This document shows, piece after piece, positions 1 through 5,899 of a stretch of DNA of 7,873 nt (the stretch's first letter is position 1; every line of letters starts with the position of its first letter). The position numbers and the translations under genes were made by a program. Under the pieces are notes generated by a model. The model saw only the letters and a program-made list of their open reading frames with translations, made no database searches and was not told the DNA's origin. The stretch comes from Acidocella sp. 35-58-6 (lineage in GTDB: Bacteria > Pseudomonadota > Alphaproteobacteria > Acetobacterales > Acetobacteraceae): assembly GCA_002281005.1 (NCBI GenBank), contig NCFD01000045.1:1-7873 (forward strand), written 5' to 3'.

Positions 1-389
1 ACGCCCGCCAGGGTCATTCCCGTCGGCACATAAGCGCCCTGCTGGCTCAGCAAGGTTTTGCCCGTTGCGGTCAGGTTAGCGGGGGCGGGAAGATCATGCG
101 CGAGCAGTCCTGCCTGGTCCAATGACACCGCAGCGGTCGCGCCATCGAACCATGCGAGGTCCCATGCCGGATGAGTCCCCTGCGAGGCGATGCGTGCCAT
201 GAGGCTGCCGGTTGAGAGGCGAACCACCGCTATTTTGATGCCGGTTTCCTTGGTGAAGGCATCGGCGACGGCAGGACCGTAATCGAGTCCTGAATATAAA
301 ACGAGCCCGGTATCAGGTCTGGGCCACATTAAAACCACGCCGATAATTACTATAATCGTCGCCACAATACCCGCGAACAGCTTCCGCAT
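1..389 (-). CDS. Extracellular solute-binding protein, N-terminal part (ABC transporter, Fe3+/thiosulfate-type fold)
   Basis: The first 129 codons of a minus-strand gene that leaves the window at base 1. The N-terminus is Arg-Lys followed by a long hydrophobic stretch (about residues 4-21) ending in Met-Trp-Pro-Arg-Pro. I see no Ala-X-Ala signal peptidase site and no lipobox Cys, so an uncleaved membrane anchor is likely. After it come LVLYSGLDYGPAV (29-41), AFTKETGIKI (44-53), STGSLMARI (59-67) and DLAWFDGA (77-84). This is the usual opening of periplasmic binding proteins of the iron/2-aminoethylphosphonate/spermidine type: first beta strand, 'F-x-K-E-T-G-I' helix, then a 'D-x-x-W' strand. 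The ATG at 389 follows AGGTGGG, a good ribosome binding site about 4-5 bases away. The substrate cannot be told from this fragment, and the permease and ATPase partners would lie outside the window. The family assignment is from sequence pattern only. Confidence 0.8.
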   Translation of the reverse strand, partial: MRKLFAGIVATIIVIIGVVLMWPRPDTGLVLYSGLDYGPAVADAFTKETGIKIAVVRLSTGSLMARIASQGTHPAWDLAWFDGATAAVSLDQAGLLAHDLPAPANLTATGKTLLSQQGAYVPTGMTLAG

Positions 390-585
390 GATTCCCACCT
401 GACCTCGTTCTTGGGCGGCATAGGCAGAGAACGCTGGCCGTGCAATCAACCAATCATCAACGTTTTACAAACTTCATTGAAGATTCCTCGAAAATTCATA
501 AAACTGTCAAACTTCAATAAATGTGGTGACAAACCTCTAAGGCAGCTAGTCATGCAACCGCGATACGGCGTTACCTGATCAAAGG
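390..585 (-). promoter_or_regulatory. AT-rich upstream region of the solute-binding protein gene, with candidate promoter
   Basis: This 196-base gap separates the end of the dehydrogenase gene from the solute-binding protein start, both on the minus strand. Bases 455-545 are clearly more AT-rich than the flanking genes. Read on the minus strand there is a perfect TTGACA at 510-505 and a weak GAATCT at 486-481, 18 bases away, as a possible -35/-10 pair. The nine-base word TGAAGTTTG occurs twice on the minus strand (516-508 and 476-468), exactly 40 bases apart, and the first copy overlaps the -35. An 11-base perfect palindrome, CTTCATTGAAG, lies at 472-482. I see no convincing terminator for the dehydrogenase gene. 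The promoter is a guess from consensus only; the repeats are directly visible. Confidence 0.35.
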
Positions 586-1365
586 TTACCCGCCCAGCGA
601 ATGGTCCGCAGGCTTGCGTGGTACCCGAGAAAAAACCGTTTTCGGCAGCATCTGCCCAAAGCGTGCAAACAGCCCGAACCAGCCGGGGAACGTGATATGC
701 GTTTTCCCGGCCTCCAGCCCCGCCAGAATGATCCGGGCGGCATCATCAGCATCCATCAATCCCGGCATCTTATAGGGGTTGCGGGCGGTCATGGGGGTGC
801 GGATGAAGCCGGGGCGTACCAGGGTCAGCCCCACGCCGTCCTTAGCAGCATTCGGTGCCGTTGCTGTCACCCAAAAATCCAGAGCGGCTTTGGATGCCGA
901 ATAGGCCGGTGAGGTCGGCAGCGCGATCAACCCCGCGATCGAGCCGATAATCACCGCCCGGCCGCGCCAGCCGTTCGCGGCAATCGGCTGGTCCGCCATC
1001 AATGCCATCGCCGGCAGCACGGTGTTGAACGCGCCCATGACATTGGTATTGAAAATTGCGTTGACCTGAACTGCCGATTCCAAATTGCCATGGCCCGGAC
1101 CGCCGGAAATGCCGGCATTGGCAATAATCAGGTCCAATGGACCGCAACCCTTCACCCAGGCCTCGGTGGCGGTGGCATCCGTCACGTCGAGCATGGTTTC
1201 GGCGACGCTAGCGCCCAGCGCCCGTGCGGTGGTGGCCACTTCGCCCAACCGCGTGGCATCGCGTCCAGCCAGATGCAGGCTGATCCCGGGTTTGGCGTAA
1301 TCGAGCGCCAAAGCGCGGCCCAGGCCGCTGGAGGCGCCGGTGATGGCAATGTTTTGGTAAGGCAT
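586..1365 (-). CDS. SDR family NAD(P)-dependent oxidoreductase
   Basis: A complete 259-residue classical short-chain dehydrogenase/reductase, expected to be a cytosolic Rossmann-fold enzyme that oxidises or reduces a carbonyl/alcohol using NAD(P). Visible motifs are the nucleotide-binding TGASSGLG (9-16), a basic residue after the second strand (AGRD, 33-36) that hints at NADPH, NAG (83-85), the catalytic tetrad Asn108, Ser142, Tyr155 and Lys159 (YSASK), and PG (185-186) ahead of the substrate loop. The length is typical. The C-terminal tail (about 222-250) contains FPGWFGLFARFGQMLP and several Arg/Lys, suggesting an amphipathic, perhaps membrane-touching end as in some lipid- or glycan-linked SDRs. 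The substrate is unknown. The gene is divergent from yicC with only 38 bases between the starts, and lies upstream of the solute-binding protein gene on the same strand but 196 bases away, so co-transcription is not obvious. Confidence 0.93.
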   Translation of the reverse strand: MPYQNIAITGASSGLGRALALDYAKPGISLHLAGRDATRLGEVATTARALGASVAETMLDVTDATATEAWVKGCGPLDLIIANAGISGGPGHGNLESAVQVNAIFNTNVMGAFNTVLPAMALMADQPIAANGWRGRAVIIGSIAGLIALPTSPAYSASKAALDFWVTATAPNAAKDGVGLTLVRPGFIRTPMTARNPYKMPGLMDADDAARIILAGLEAGKTHITFPGWFGLFARFGQMLPKTVFSRVPRKPADHSLGG

Positions 1366-1375
1366 ATGGGCAGAC

Positions 1376-1391
1376 TAGCAGCCCGCTGCTA
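1376..1391. repeat. Interrupted palindrome between divergent SDR and yicC starts
   Basis: TAGCAG and CTGCTA form perfect six-base arms around a four-base centre, almost filling the 38-base gap between the two divergent start codons (1365 and 1404). It could be an operator or simply chance. No clear -35/-10 elements are visible in so short a gap, so at least one promoter probably lies inside a coding region. Confidence 0.35.
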
Positions 1392-1403
1392 AGACGCCAG
1401 CCC

Positions 1404-2306
1404 ATGACCCATAACCATAGTTTAGCCTCCATGACCGGCTTCTCCCGCGCCCAAGGGGCGCTTGGTGATATCACCTGGGTCTGGGAACTGCGCAGCGTCA
1501 ACGGCCGTGGGCTGGATATCAAACTGCGCCTGCCCGCCGGGCTGGACGCGCTGGATCTGCCGCTGCGCGATGTCGCCGCCAAATCGCTCAAACGCGGCAA
1601 TGTCTCCGGCACTCTCACCATCAAGCGCGACAGCATCGGTGGCCTGACGGCTGACCTCGAAGCGCTGGAGCGGGTGAAGGACCTGGCCATCGAGCTGGCC
1701 GATAATATCCCCGGCGCCCTGCCGCCACGCGCCGAACTGCTGCTGGCCCTGCCGGGGGTGATGCGCTCGATCAATGCCCAGGATGATAGCGAGGAATTAA
1801 AGGCCGAATTGCAAGCCGCCGTGCAAGCCGGCTTTGCCGAGGCGCTGGCAGGGCTGGTGGCGGCACGGGCAGGCGAGGGGGCGAGGCTGGCCGAAATTGC
1901 CGGCGCCTTGCTCGATGAAATCACCACACTGCACGCCGCCGCCGCCCTTGAGGCCGCCACCCAGCCCGCCTTGCATTTAGCCCGGCTGCACGCCCAGTTG
2001 GCGGAAATTCTTGGCAGCACCCCGGCTTTGCCGGAAGAGCGCATCGCCCAGGAAGTGGCGTTGTTGGCCACAAAGTCTGACGTGCGCGAGGAGCTCGACC
2101 GTCTCTCATCACATATTTCGGCAGCGCGGGCCTTGCTGGCGGAAGCTGCCAACGTGGGCCGCAAGCTGGATTTTCTGATGCAGGAATTCAACCGTGAGGT
2201 GAACACTTTGTGCAGCAAATCCGCCTCGCTGCCGCTCACCGCCATCGGGCTGAAATTAAAGGCTGCGGTTGAGCAATTGCGCGAGCAGGTCGCCAACATT
2301 GAATAA
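1404..2306 (+). CDS. yicC: YicC family endoribonuclease
   Basis: A complete 300-residue YicC/YloC family protein. Members are cytosolic and are linked to RNA turnover; E. coli YicC has been tied to sRNA degradation and described as an endoribonuclease. The N-terminal signature is SMTGFSR (9-15), then WELRSVNGRGLDIKLRLP (27-44) and the 'KRG-x-V' segment (63-67). The middle is Ala/Leu/Glu-rich and probably helical. The C-terminal DUF1732 region carries the strongly conserved DVREELDRLSSHI (226-238) and GRKLDFLMQEFNREVNTL (252-269), ending EQLREQVANIE. Length is close to the family norm of about 290. The ATG at 1404 adds nine residues before the family's usual 'MTGF'. The ATG at 1431 is an alternative start, and neither has a strong ribosome binding site. 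The stop overlaps the likely start of gmk, a pairing common in proteobacteria. Confidence 0.95.
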   Translation: MTHNHSLASMTGFSRAQGALGDITWVWELRSVNGRGLDIKLRLPAGLDALDLPLRDVAAKSLKRGNVSGTLTIKRDSIGGLTADLEALERVKDLAIELADNIPGALPPRAELLLALPGVMRSINAQDDSEELKAELQAAVQAGFAEALAGLVAARAGEGARLAEIAGALLDEITTLHAAAALEAATQPALHLARLHAQLAEILGSTPALPEERIAQEVALLATKSDVREELDRLSSHISAARALLAEAANVGRKLDFLMQEFNREVNTLCSKSASLPLTAIGLKLKAAVEQLREQVANIE

Positions 2307-2883
2307 CCGGCGCGGCCTGTGCCTAGTGCTGGCAGCACCTTCGGGTGCCGGCAAAACCACATTATCACGCGCCTTGCTGGCATCTGACCCCGGACTCTCG
2401 CTCTCCGTTAGCGTCACCACGCGCGGTCCGCGCACCGGTGAGGTTGATGGCCAGCATTATCATTTCATCAGCCAGGACCGTTTTGAGCAGATGGTGGAAC
2501 GGGGTGAATTGCTGGAGCATGCCACCGTGTTTGGCCGCTCCTACGGCACGCCGCGCGCCCCGGTGGAAGCAGCGCTGGCAGCGGGCAAGGATATATTATT
2601 CGACATTGACTGGCAGGGCTTCCGCCAATTGCGCGCGGCATTACCGGGTGACGTGGTGGGGGTATTCATCTTGCCGCCCTCACTGCCTGACCTTACCGCC
2701 CGCCTTACCGCCCGGGGCGATTCCCCCGAAGCGGTTAACAGCCGCATGGCTTACGCCGAAGCCGAAATGGCGCACGCGGGCGAGTTCGACTTCCAGGTGG
2801 TGAACGCCGATTTTGAGGTGGCGCTGGAAGATATCCGCAGCATTTTAAGCCACAGCCGGGGGGCCAGGTTGCACCAGGTATAA
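2299..2883 (+). CDS. gmk: Guanylate kinase, probably shortened at the C-terminus
   Basis: Phosphorylates GMP to GDP with ATP in purine nucleotide synthesis; cytosolic. From the TTG at 2299 the protein is 194 residues, beginning MNNRRGLCLVLAAPSGAGKTT, which matches the family's normal N-terminus with P-loop APSGAGKT (13-20). A TTG at 2269 would add ten unrelated residues. The 2299 start overlaps the yicC stop by eight bases, has AGG about nine bases upstream and suggests translational coupling. Further hallmarks are the GMP-binding SVSVTTRGPRTGEVDGQHYHF region, GELLEHATVFGRSYGTP, the DIDWQGFRQL segment (Walker B-like) and the lid region LTARGD. The end is odd: family members usually continue after the 'RAIL' helix with about 15-20 more residues (a 'RQ-x-G-L' segment and a hydrophobic end). 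Here the reading frame stops soon after RSILSHSRGARLHQV, right at the junction with a gene remnant. The catalytic core is intact, so activity is likely. Confidence 0.95.
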   Translation: MNNRRGLCLVLAAPSGAGKTTLSRALLASDPGLSLSVSVTTRGPRTGEVDGQHYHFISQDRFEQMVERGELLEHATVFGRSYGTPRAPVEAALAAGKDILFDIDWQGFRQLRAALPGDVVGVFILPPSLPDLTARLTARGDSPEAVNSRMAYAEAEMAHAGEFDFQVVNADFEVALEDIRSILSHSRGARLHQV

Positions 2884-2885
2884 GG

Positions 2886-3269
2886 CGGCCAGCCGGCGCT
2901 GATTGCACGCTTGCCAATGATAAAGGCACTTGGAGCGTCATTACGCCAGGCACCGTCAAGGTTCATCAGAGTTCAGAAAGCCTGAATGTTACCTGCGCCG
3001 CCACCGGTTATGCCACCAACACTGTTTCAGAATCGGCGGTTCTGAAGAACGTTGTGATGGGGAATATTCTGGTCGGCGGTCCGATTGGCACGGCGATCGA
3101 TTTGAATGATGGCGCGGCTTACGGCTACCCTCAAACTGTTTCGGTGCCGCTGCAATTAGCGGCGGCTAGCGCCGGTACGCCAAGCGCCTCACCCAACGCC
3201 ACGGTACCCGTTGGTCCCCCGGTGGCGGCGGCCAATATGCCCCCGGCTTCAACCACACCGCTGAATTAA
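2886..3269 (+). pseudogene. 5'-truncated conserved envelope protein remnant (family often mislabelled 'translation initiation factor 2')
   Basis: An open frame runs from just after an in-frame TGA at 2814 to TAA at 3267-3269. From 2889 it encodes 126 residues of clearly protein-like sequence: PAGADCTLANDKGTW (1-15), TPGTVKVHQSSESLNVTC (19-36), ATGYATNTV (38-46), GNILVGGPIGTAIDLNDGAAY (58-78), YPQTVSVPL (80-88), then a low-complexity Ala/Pro/Thr/Ser tail. From memory this matches a proteobacterial family with a signal peptide or lipobox, a PEGA-like beta domain and a glycine-rich GG-x-IG helix. The expected first 40-60 residues, including the signal peptide, are missing, and no ATG, GTG or TTG lies in frame between the upstream stop and the GTG at 3051 and ATG at 3054. 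Starting there would cut the conserved domain in half. The frame is -1 relative to gmk. Most likely a decayed gene fused to the end of gmk by deletion; a frameshifted Gmk fusion or an assembly error is possible. Confidence 0.6.
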
Positions 3270-3277
3270 CCGGTGGC

Positions 3278-3303
3278 CGCCCCTGATTGCGGGCGTTGGG
3301 GCG
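3278..3303. terminator. Possible weak bidirectional terminator between converging genes
   Basis: CGCCCC (3278-3283) and GGGGCG (3298-3303) form perfect six-base arms with a 14-base loop, between the end of the plus-strand remnant and the end of the minus-strand GlcG/HbpS-like gene. No T-run follows on either strand, so intrinsic termination would be inefficient. Position between converging genes is the main support. Confidence 0.3.
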
Positions 3304-3306
3304 ATA

Positions 3307-3810
3307 TCATTGCATCGCCAGATCGTCGCTCACCGCATCCAGCCCAGCCTGGGCGCATTGTTCATCGAGCGCCCCGCTCGGAGTGCCGCTGACCCCGATG
3401 GCACCATAAATATAGCCGCCCACATTAATAGGCACCGAGCCACCGGCGAACAGCAGGCCGGCATCGGCGGTGCCCAGCGCGGTACGGCCCGGGAAATTCT
3501 CTAAATCCGTACCCTTGGATTGAAACATCGCACTGGTGAAGGCTTTCTCGGCACTGATCTTCAGCGCCACCGGGGCCGCCAGCGTGTCACGCTCCGAGAC
3601 TTGCGCTGCGCCGTCGCGGTCCACCACGGTCACCGCCACCGAATAACCCGCCTTGCGGCAATTTTCGATGGCGGCCGCTGCCATTTTCTGGGCCGTCTCC
3701 AGCGTCAACTGCGCGACTTTCACTGTGAGTTGCGGCTGCGGGTCCGCCGCATGTGCAGCGCTGATGGTACCGCTCAGAATCATCAAAGCCGTTATGATGC
3801 CGGTTCGCAT
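3307..3810 (-). CDS. Exported GlcG/HbpS family (haem-degrading/binding-like) protein
   Basis: A 167-residue member of the GlcG/HbpS family (roughdome fold; HbpS of Streptomyces binds haem, while most members are uncharacterised). A signal peptide is clear: MRTG, hydrophobic stretch (about 5-18), then cleavage after AHA (residue 21), so the mature protein of about 146 residues is periplasmic. Family features are the LTLETAQKMAAAAI helix (35-48), AVTVVDRDG (59-67), a helix with KISAEKAFTSA (84-94), the FAGGSVPI turn (121-128), GAIGVSG (136-142) and a terminal DEQCAQAGLDAV helix (149-160). Two Cys (51 and 152) remain in the mature form and could pair. The ATG at 3810 is chosen because GAGGA lies seven bases upstream (3822-3818); the GTG at 3816 would be only one base from it. 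It is the last gene of a likely minus-strand operon, 51 bases after the DUF1348 gene. The ligand is unknown. Confidence 0.9.
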   Translation of the reverse strand: MRTGIITALMILSGTISAAHAADPQPQLTVKVAQLTLETAQKMAAAAIENCRKAGYSVAVTVVDRDGAAQVSERDTLAAPVALKISAEKAFTSAMFQSKGTDLENFPGRTALGTADAGLLFAGGSVPINVGGYIYGAIGVSGTPSGALDEQCAQAGLDAVSDDLAMQ

Positions 3811-3830
3811 GGGCACATCCTCACCTGTTT

Positions 3831-3853
3831 TGGCGCTTTGTTATCATGCGCCA
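3831..3853. repeat. Interrupted palindrome in the leader of the GlcG/HbpS-like gene
   Basis: TGGCGC (3831-3836) and GCGCCA (3848-3853) are perfect six-base arms around 11 bases, lying in the short gap between the DUF1348 stop and the GlcG/HbpS-like start. In RNA from the minus strand it would fold just upstream of the ribosome binding site. It could be an intra-operon processing or attenuation element or an operator. It has no following U-run, so it is not a standard terminator. Confidence 0.35.
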
Positions 3854-3861
3854 CAATGAAT

Positions 3862-4332
3862 CTACAGCCCCAACGCCCGCAACCCCGGATAATCCGCCGG
3901 CCGGGGACCAGGCGCATCCCACAGAAATTTGCGCTCCGACTCCTGGATTTTCACATCATTAATGCTGGCCTGCCGCCACGACATATAGCCGTGCTCATCG
4001 AACTCCCAGTTCTCATTGCCATAGGCCCGCCACCATTGGCCGTTGGCATCGTGGAACTCATACTGGAACCGCACCGCAATTCTGTTCTCAGCAAAAGCCC
4101 ATAGCTCTTTGATTAAACGATATTCACGCTCCTTGGCGTACTTGCGTGTCATGAATTCCACAATTGCCGGACGGCCAGTGAAAAACTCATCACGGTTTCG
4201 CCAGACGCTGTTTTCGGTATAGGCCAGCGAGACCCTCACCGGGTCACGGCTGTTCCAGGCATCCTCGGCGGCGCGAACCTTCATCGCGGCGGTTTCGGCA
4301 CTAAAAGGTGGTAACGGGGGGCGCGGGGTCAT
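3862..4332 (-). CDS. NTF2-like protein, DUF1348 family
   Basis: A complete 156-residue protein of the DUF1348 group within the NTF2/SnoaL-like cone-shaped fold. Members are small soluble proteins without established function; the fold often binds small hydrophobic molecules or acts as an isomerase/cyclase. Typical segments are the first helix with [14 protein letters not shown] (18-31), [21 protein letters not shown] (34-54), [34 protein letters not shown] across 71-95, the aromatic [20 protein letters not shown] (98-117) and the family ending [15 protein letters not shown]. No signal peptide. The ATG at 4332 follows directly on the TAA of the transporter gene (TAAATG), with AGGAG six bases upstream inside the transporter's last codons, so translation is probably coupled. 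It may act on a compound related to the transporter's substrate, but that is inference from position. Confidence 0.93.
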   Translation of the reverse strand: MTPRPPLPPFSAETAAMKVRAAEDAWNSRDPVRVSLAYTENSVWRNRDEFFTGRPAIVEFMTRKYAKEREYRLIKELWAFAENRIAVRFQYEFHDANGQWWRAYGNENWEFDEHGYMSWRQASINDVKIQESERKFLWDAPGPRPADYPGLRALGL

Positions 4333-5796
4333 TTAGCTCTCCTGTTCAGCAGGCGTCGCGTGCAGCGTGTTGCGTAGAACCGCGTTTTCCATCCGAACCG
4401 CGATCAGGGCGGCAACGCCTTGCATCACGGCATACATAAAAAATCCCAGCTTAAAGCCATCCAACAGATGATCTGGCGAATAAGCCAGCACCGCCCCGGC
4501 CAAGGTTGCCCCGAAAGCACCCCCAAGGGCGCGCACCAGAAGCAAAATTCCGGTGGCGGTCCCCACATCGCGCTGTGCGGCATGGCTCTGAACGGTCACG
4601 ATTGAAGTGGGCATTACCCCGCCGATTCCAAGGCCAAACAAGCCTGATACAGTGGCAAACCCCAGCACGTCGGCGGACAAAGGCATGGCCGACATCAACA
4701 AAAACATCACCGCGGCGCTGGCGAGTGATACCGCCATGATGTTTTTGGTTTTACCGGTACGTTTAGCCATCTGGCCGCCGGTAAACGCACCTACGGTGGT
4801 GCAGAATAAAAACGGCATGATCTCCAGGCCGGAGGCCGCGGCGCTGGCGTGCAACTGGACCTGAAAAAGCAAAGGCAGCAGAAATATCGCGCCGAACATG
4901 GCGGCTGAATTGAGAAACGAGATCAGGTTGGTTTGCACAAACCCGGCCTTACCCAGCAAGGCTCCTGGGAACAGCGGCTCAACCGCCTGCCGTTGCTGCA
5001 TGGCCAAAACGCTAAACAGCACCAGGCTGAGCCCGAAAGCGCTAAAAATCGGCGCCGAAGTCCAGGGATAATCCACCCCGCCCAGGCTGAGTGCCGCCAG
5101 CAGGGCGGTAACGCTGACCAGCAACAGTCCGGCACCGGTGTAATCAATTTGGGTCCGCCGCCCGGTGGGGGCGAGTCCGCTTAGCCCCCGCACGCACAGT
5201 ACCAGCGCCACCAGGCCCAACGGCACATTGGCCCAGAAAATCCAGCGCCAGGACAGATGCTGCACCACGAAACCTCCGGCAATCGGCCCGGCCACCGAGG
5301 AAACCGCCCACACGCCGGCCAGCCAACCCTGATATTTGCCGCGTTCGCGGGGTGGAATCACATCTGCGATGGCGGATTGGCTGACTGACAACAGCGCCCC
5401 GCCGCCGATTCCCTGAAAGGCGCGGGCCAGGATCAGCATCGGCACCGAGTCCGCCAGCGCACAGAATACGCAGGCCAACAGAAACAGAATAATCGCCGGT
5501 ACTAGCACCTGGCGCCGCCCCAACTGGTCCGAGAGCTTGCCATAAATCGGCGTGGTGGCGGTGGTGGTAAGCAAATAGGCCGAGACCACCCAGGACAGAT
5601 GCGCCCCGCCATGCAGGCTGGTGGCCATTTGCGGCAGGGCGGGCAAAACCACGGTTTGGTCCAATGCGGCCAGCAATATGCAGGTTAATATCCCCCCCAG
5701 CACCCGCATTTTTTCGGCATGGCTATAGACGCGGCCGGCGAGGGATGCCGTATTGGGTATATCTGCCGGGCTTGCATCCATATTGCTGCGCACCAA
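4333..5796 (-). CDS. DHA2 family (14-TM) MFS drug/multidrug efflux transporter
   Basis: An inner-membrane proton-coupled antiporter of the EmrB/QacA type, 487 residues from the TTG at 5796. The hydrophobicity fits 14 helices. Visible hallmarks are LDQTVVLPALPQM in helix 1 (45-57, the DHA2 motif D1), motif A GKLSDQLGRR (86-95) in the 2-3 loop, motif B RAFQGIGGGA (125-134), motif C-like GVWAVSSVAGPIAGG (161-175) that marks drug-H+ antiporters, and WRWIFWANVPLG (183-194). A second, degenerate motif A-like stretch (GGQMAKRTGKTKN) lies in the second half. The N-terminal 30 residues are hydrophilic and cytoplasmic. The start is uncertain: TTG 5796, GTG 5793 (better spaced from AGG) and ATG 5781 are all in frame. 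It heads a minus-strand group with DUF1348 and GlcG/HbpS-like genes and is divergent from the DUF2889 gene. No membrane-fusion partner or regulator is adjacent. The substrate is unknown. Confidence 0.93.
   Translation of the reverse strand: MVRSNMDASPADIPNTASLAGRVYSHAEKMRVLGGILTCILLAALDQTVVLPALPQMATSLHGGAHLSWVVSAYLLTTTATTPIYGKLSDQLGRRQVLVPAIILFLLACVFCALADSVPMLILARAFQGIGGGALLSVSQSAIADVIPPRERGKYQGWLAGVWAVSSVAGPIAGGFVVQHLSWRWIFWANVPLGLVALVLCVRGLSGLAPTGRRTQIDYTGAGLLLVSVTALLAALSLGGVDYPWTSAPIFSAFGLSLVLFSVLAMQQRQAVEPLFPGALLGKAGFVQTNLISFLNSAAMFGAIFLLPLLFQVQLHASAAASGLEIMPFLFCTTVGAFTGGQMAKRTGKTKNIMAVSLASAAVMFLLMSAMPLSADVLGFATVSGLFGLGIGGVMPTSIVTVQSHAAQRDVGTATGILLLVRALGGAFGATLAGAVLAYSPDHLLDGFKLGFFMYAVMQGVAALIAVRMENAVLRNTLHATPAEQES
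4339..4343 (-). promoter_or_regulatory. Ribosome binding site of the DUF1348 gene inside the transporter's 3' end
   Basis: AGGAG on the minus strand, six bases from the ATG at 4332 and within the last codons of the transporter gene. It fixes the DUF1348 start and shows that the TAA-ATG junction is a real coupled pair. Confidence 0.7.
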
Positions 5797-5899
5797 TCCA
5801 ACCTGTTACCAATACTGACCTGTTTTGCCGTAAGCCCCGCGCCGTACAACCATATATTCTTGAAACCCCGCTATGCAGGGGCGTTTGAAAGTTTTTTCC
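5797..5899. promoter_or_regulatory. Divergent control region between transporter and DUF2889 genes, with leader hairpin
   Basis: A TATATT -10-like hexamer lies at 5853-5858 on the plus strand, but no good -35 is found at 16-18 bases. Downstream, AAACCCCGC and GCAGGGGCGTTT (5863-5886) form an imperfect hairpin with a CCCC/GGGG core and a TAT loop. It is followed five bases later by T6 (5892-5897), just before the ATG at 5900. If transcription starts near 5865, the hairpin would be the very 5' end of the mRNA and resembles a terminator/attenuator. The ATG at 5873 begins within the loop, which argues against it as the start. No clear promoter for the minus-strand transporter was recognised. Confidence 0.35.

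Noticed and set aside
1208..2383. A 391-codon open frame on the minus strand opposite yicC.
   Set aside because: Its translation is Ser/Ala/Arg-rich low complexity with no family features, and it lies antisense to strongly conserved YicC and the start of Gmk. It is a by-product of GC-rich codon use.
3054..3269. Treating the ATG at 3054 as the start of a 71-residue small protein.
   Set aside because: Conserved-looking sequence continues in frame about 55 codons upstream, so this ATG is internal to a truncated gene. No good ribosome binding site precedes it.
3811..3816. GTG at 3816 as the start of the GlcG/HbpS-like gene.
   Set aside because: The GAGGA ribosome binding site is only one base away from it, but seven bases from the ATG at 3810.
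3520..4104. A 194-codon plus-strand frame across the GlcG/HbpS-like and DUF1348 genes.
   Set aside because: It is antisense to two genes with clear family motifs, spans their intergenic gap, and its His/Arg-rich translation resembles no protein family.
5873..5899. ATG at 5873 as the DUF2889 start.
   Set aside because: It begins within a hairpin loop and adds nine residues before the family's standard N-terminus, which starts at 5900.
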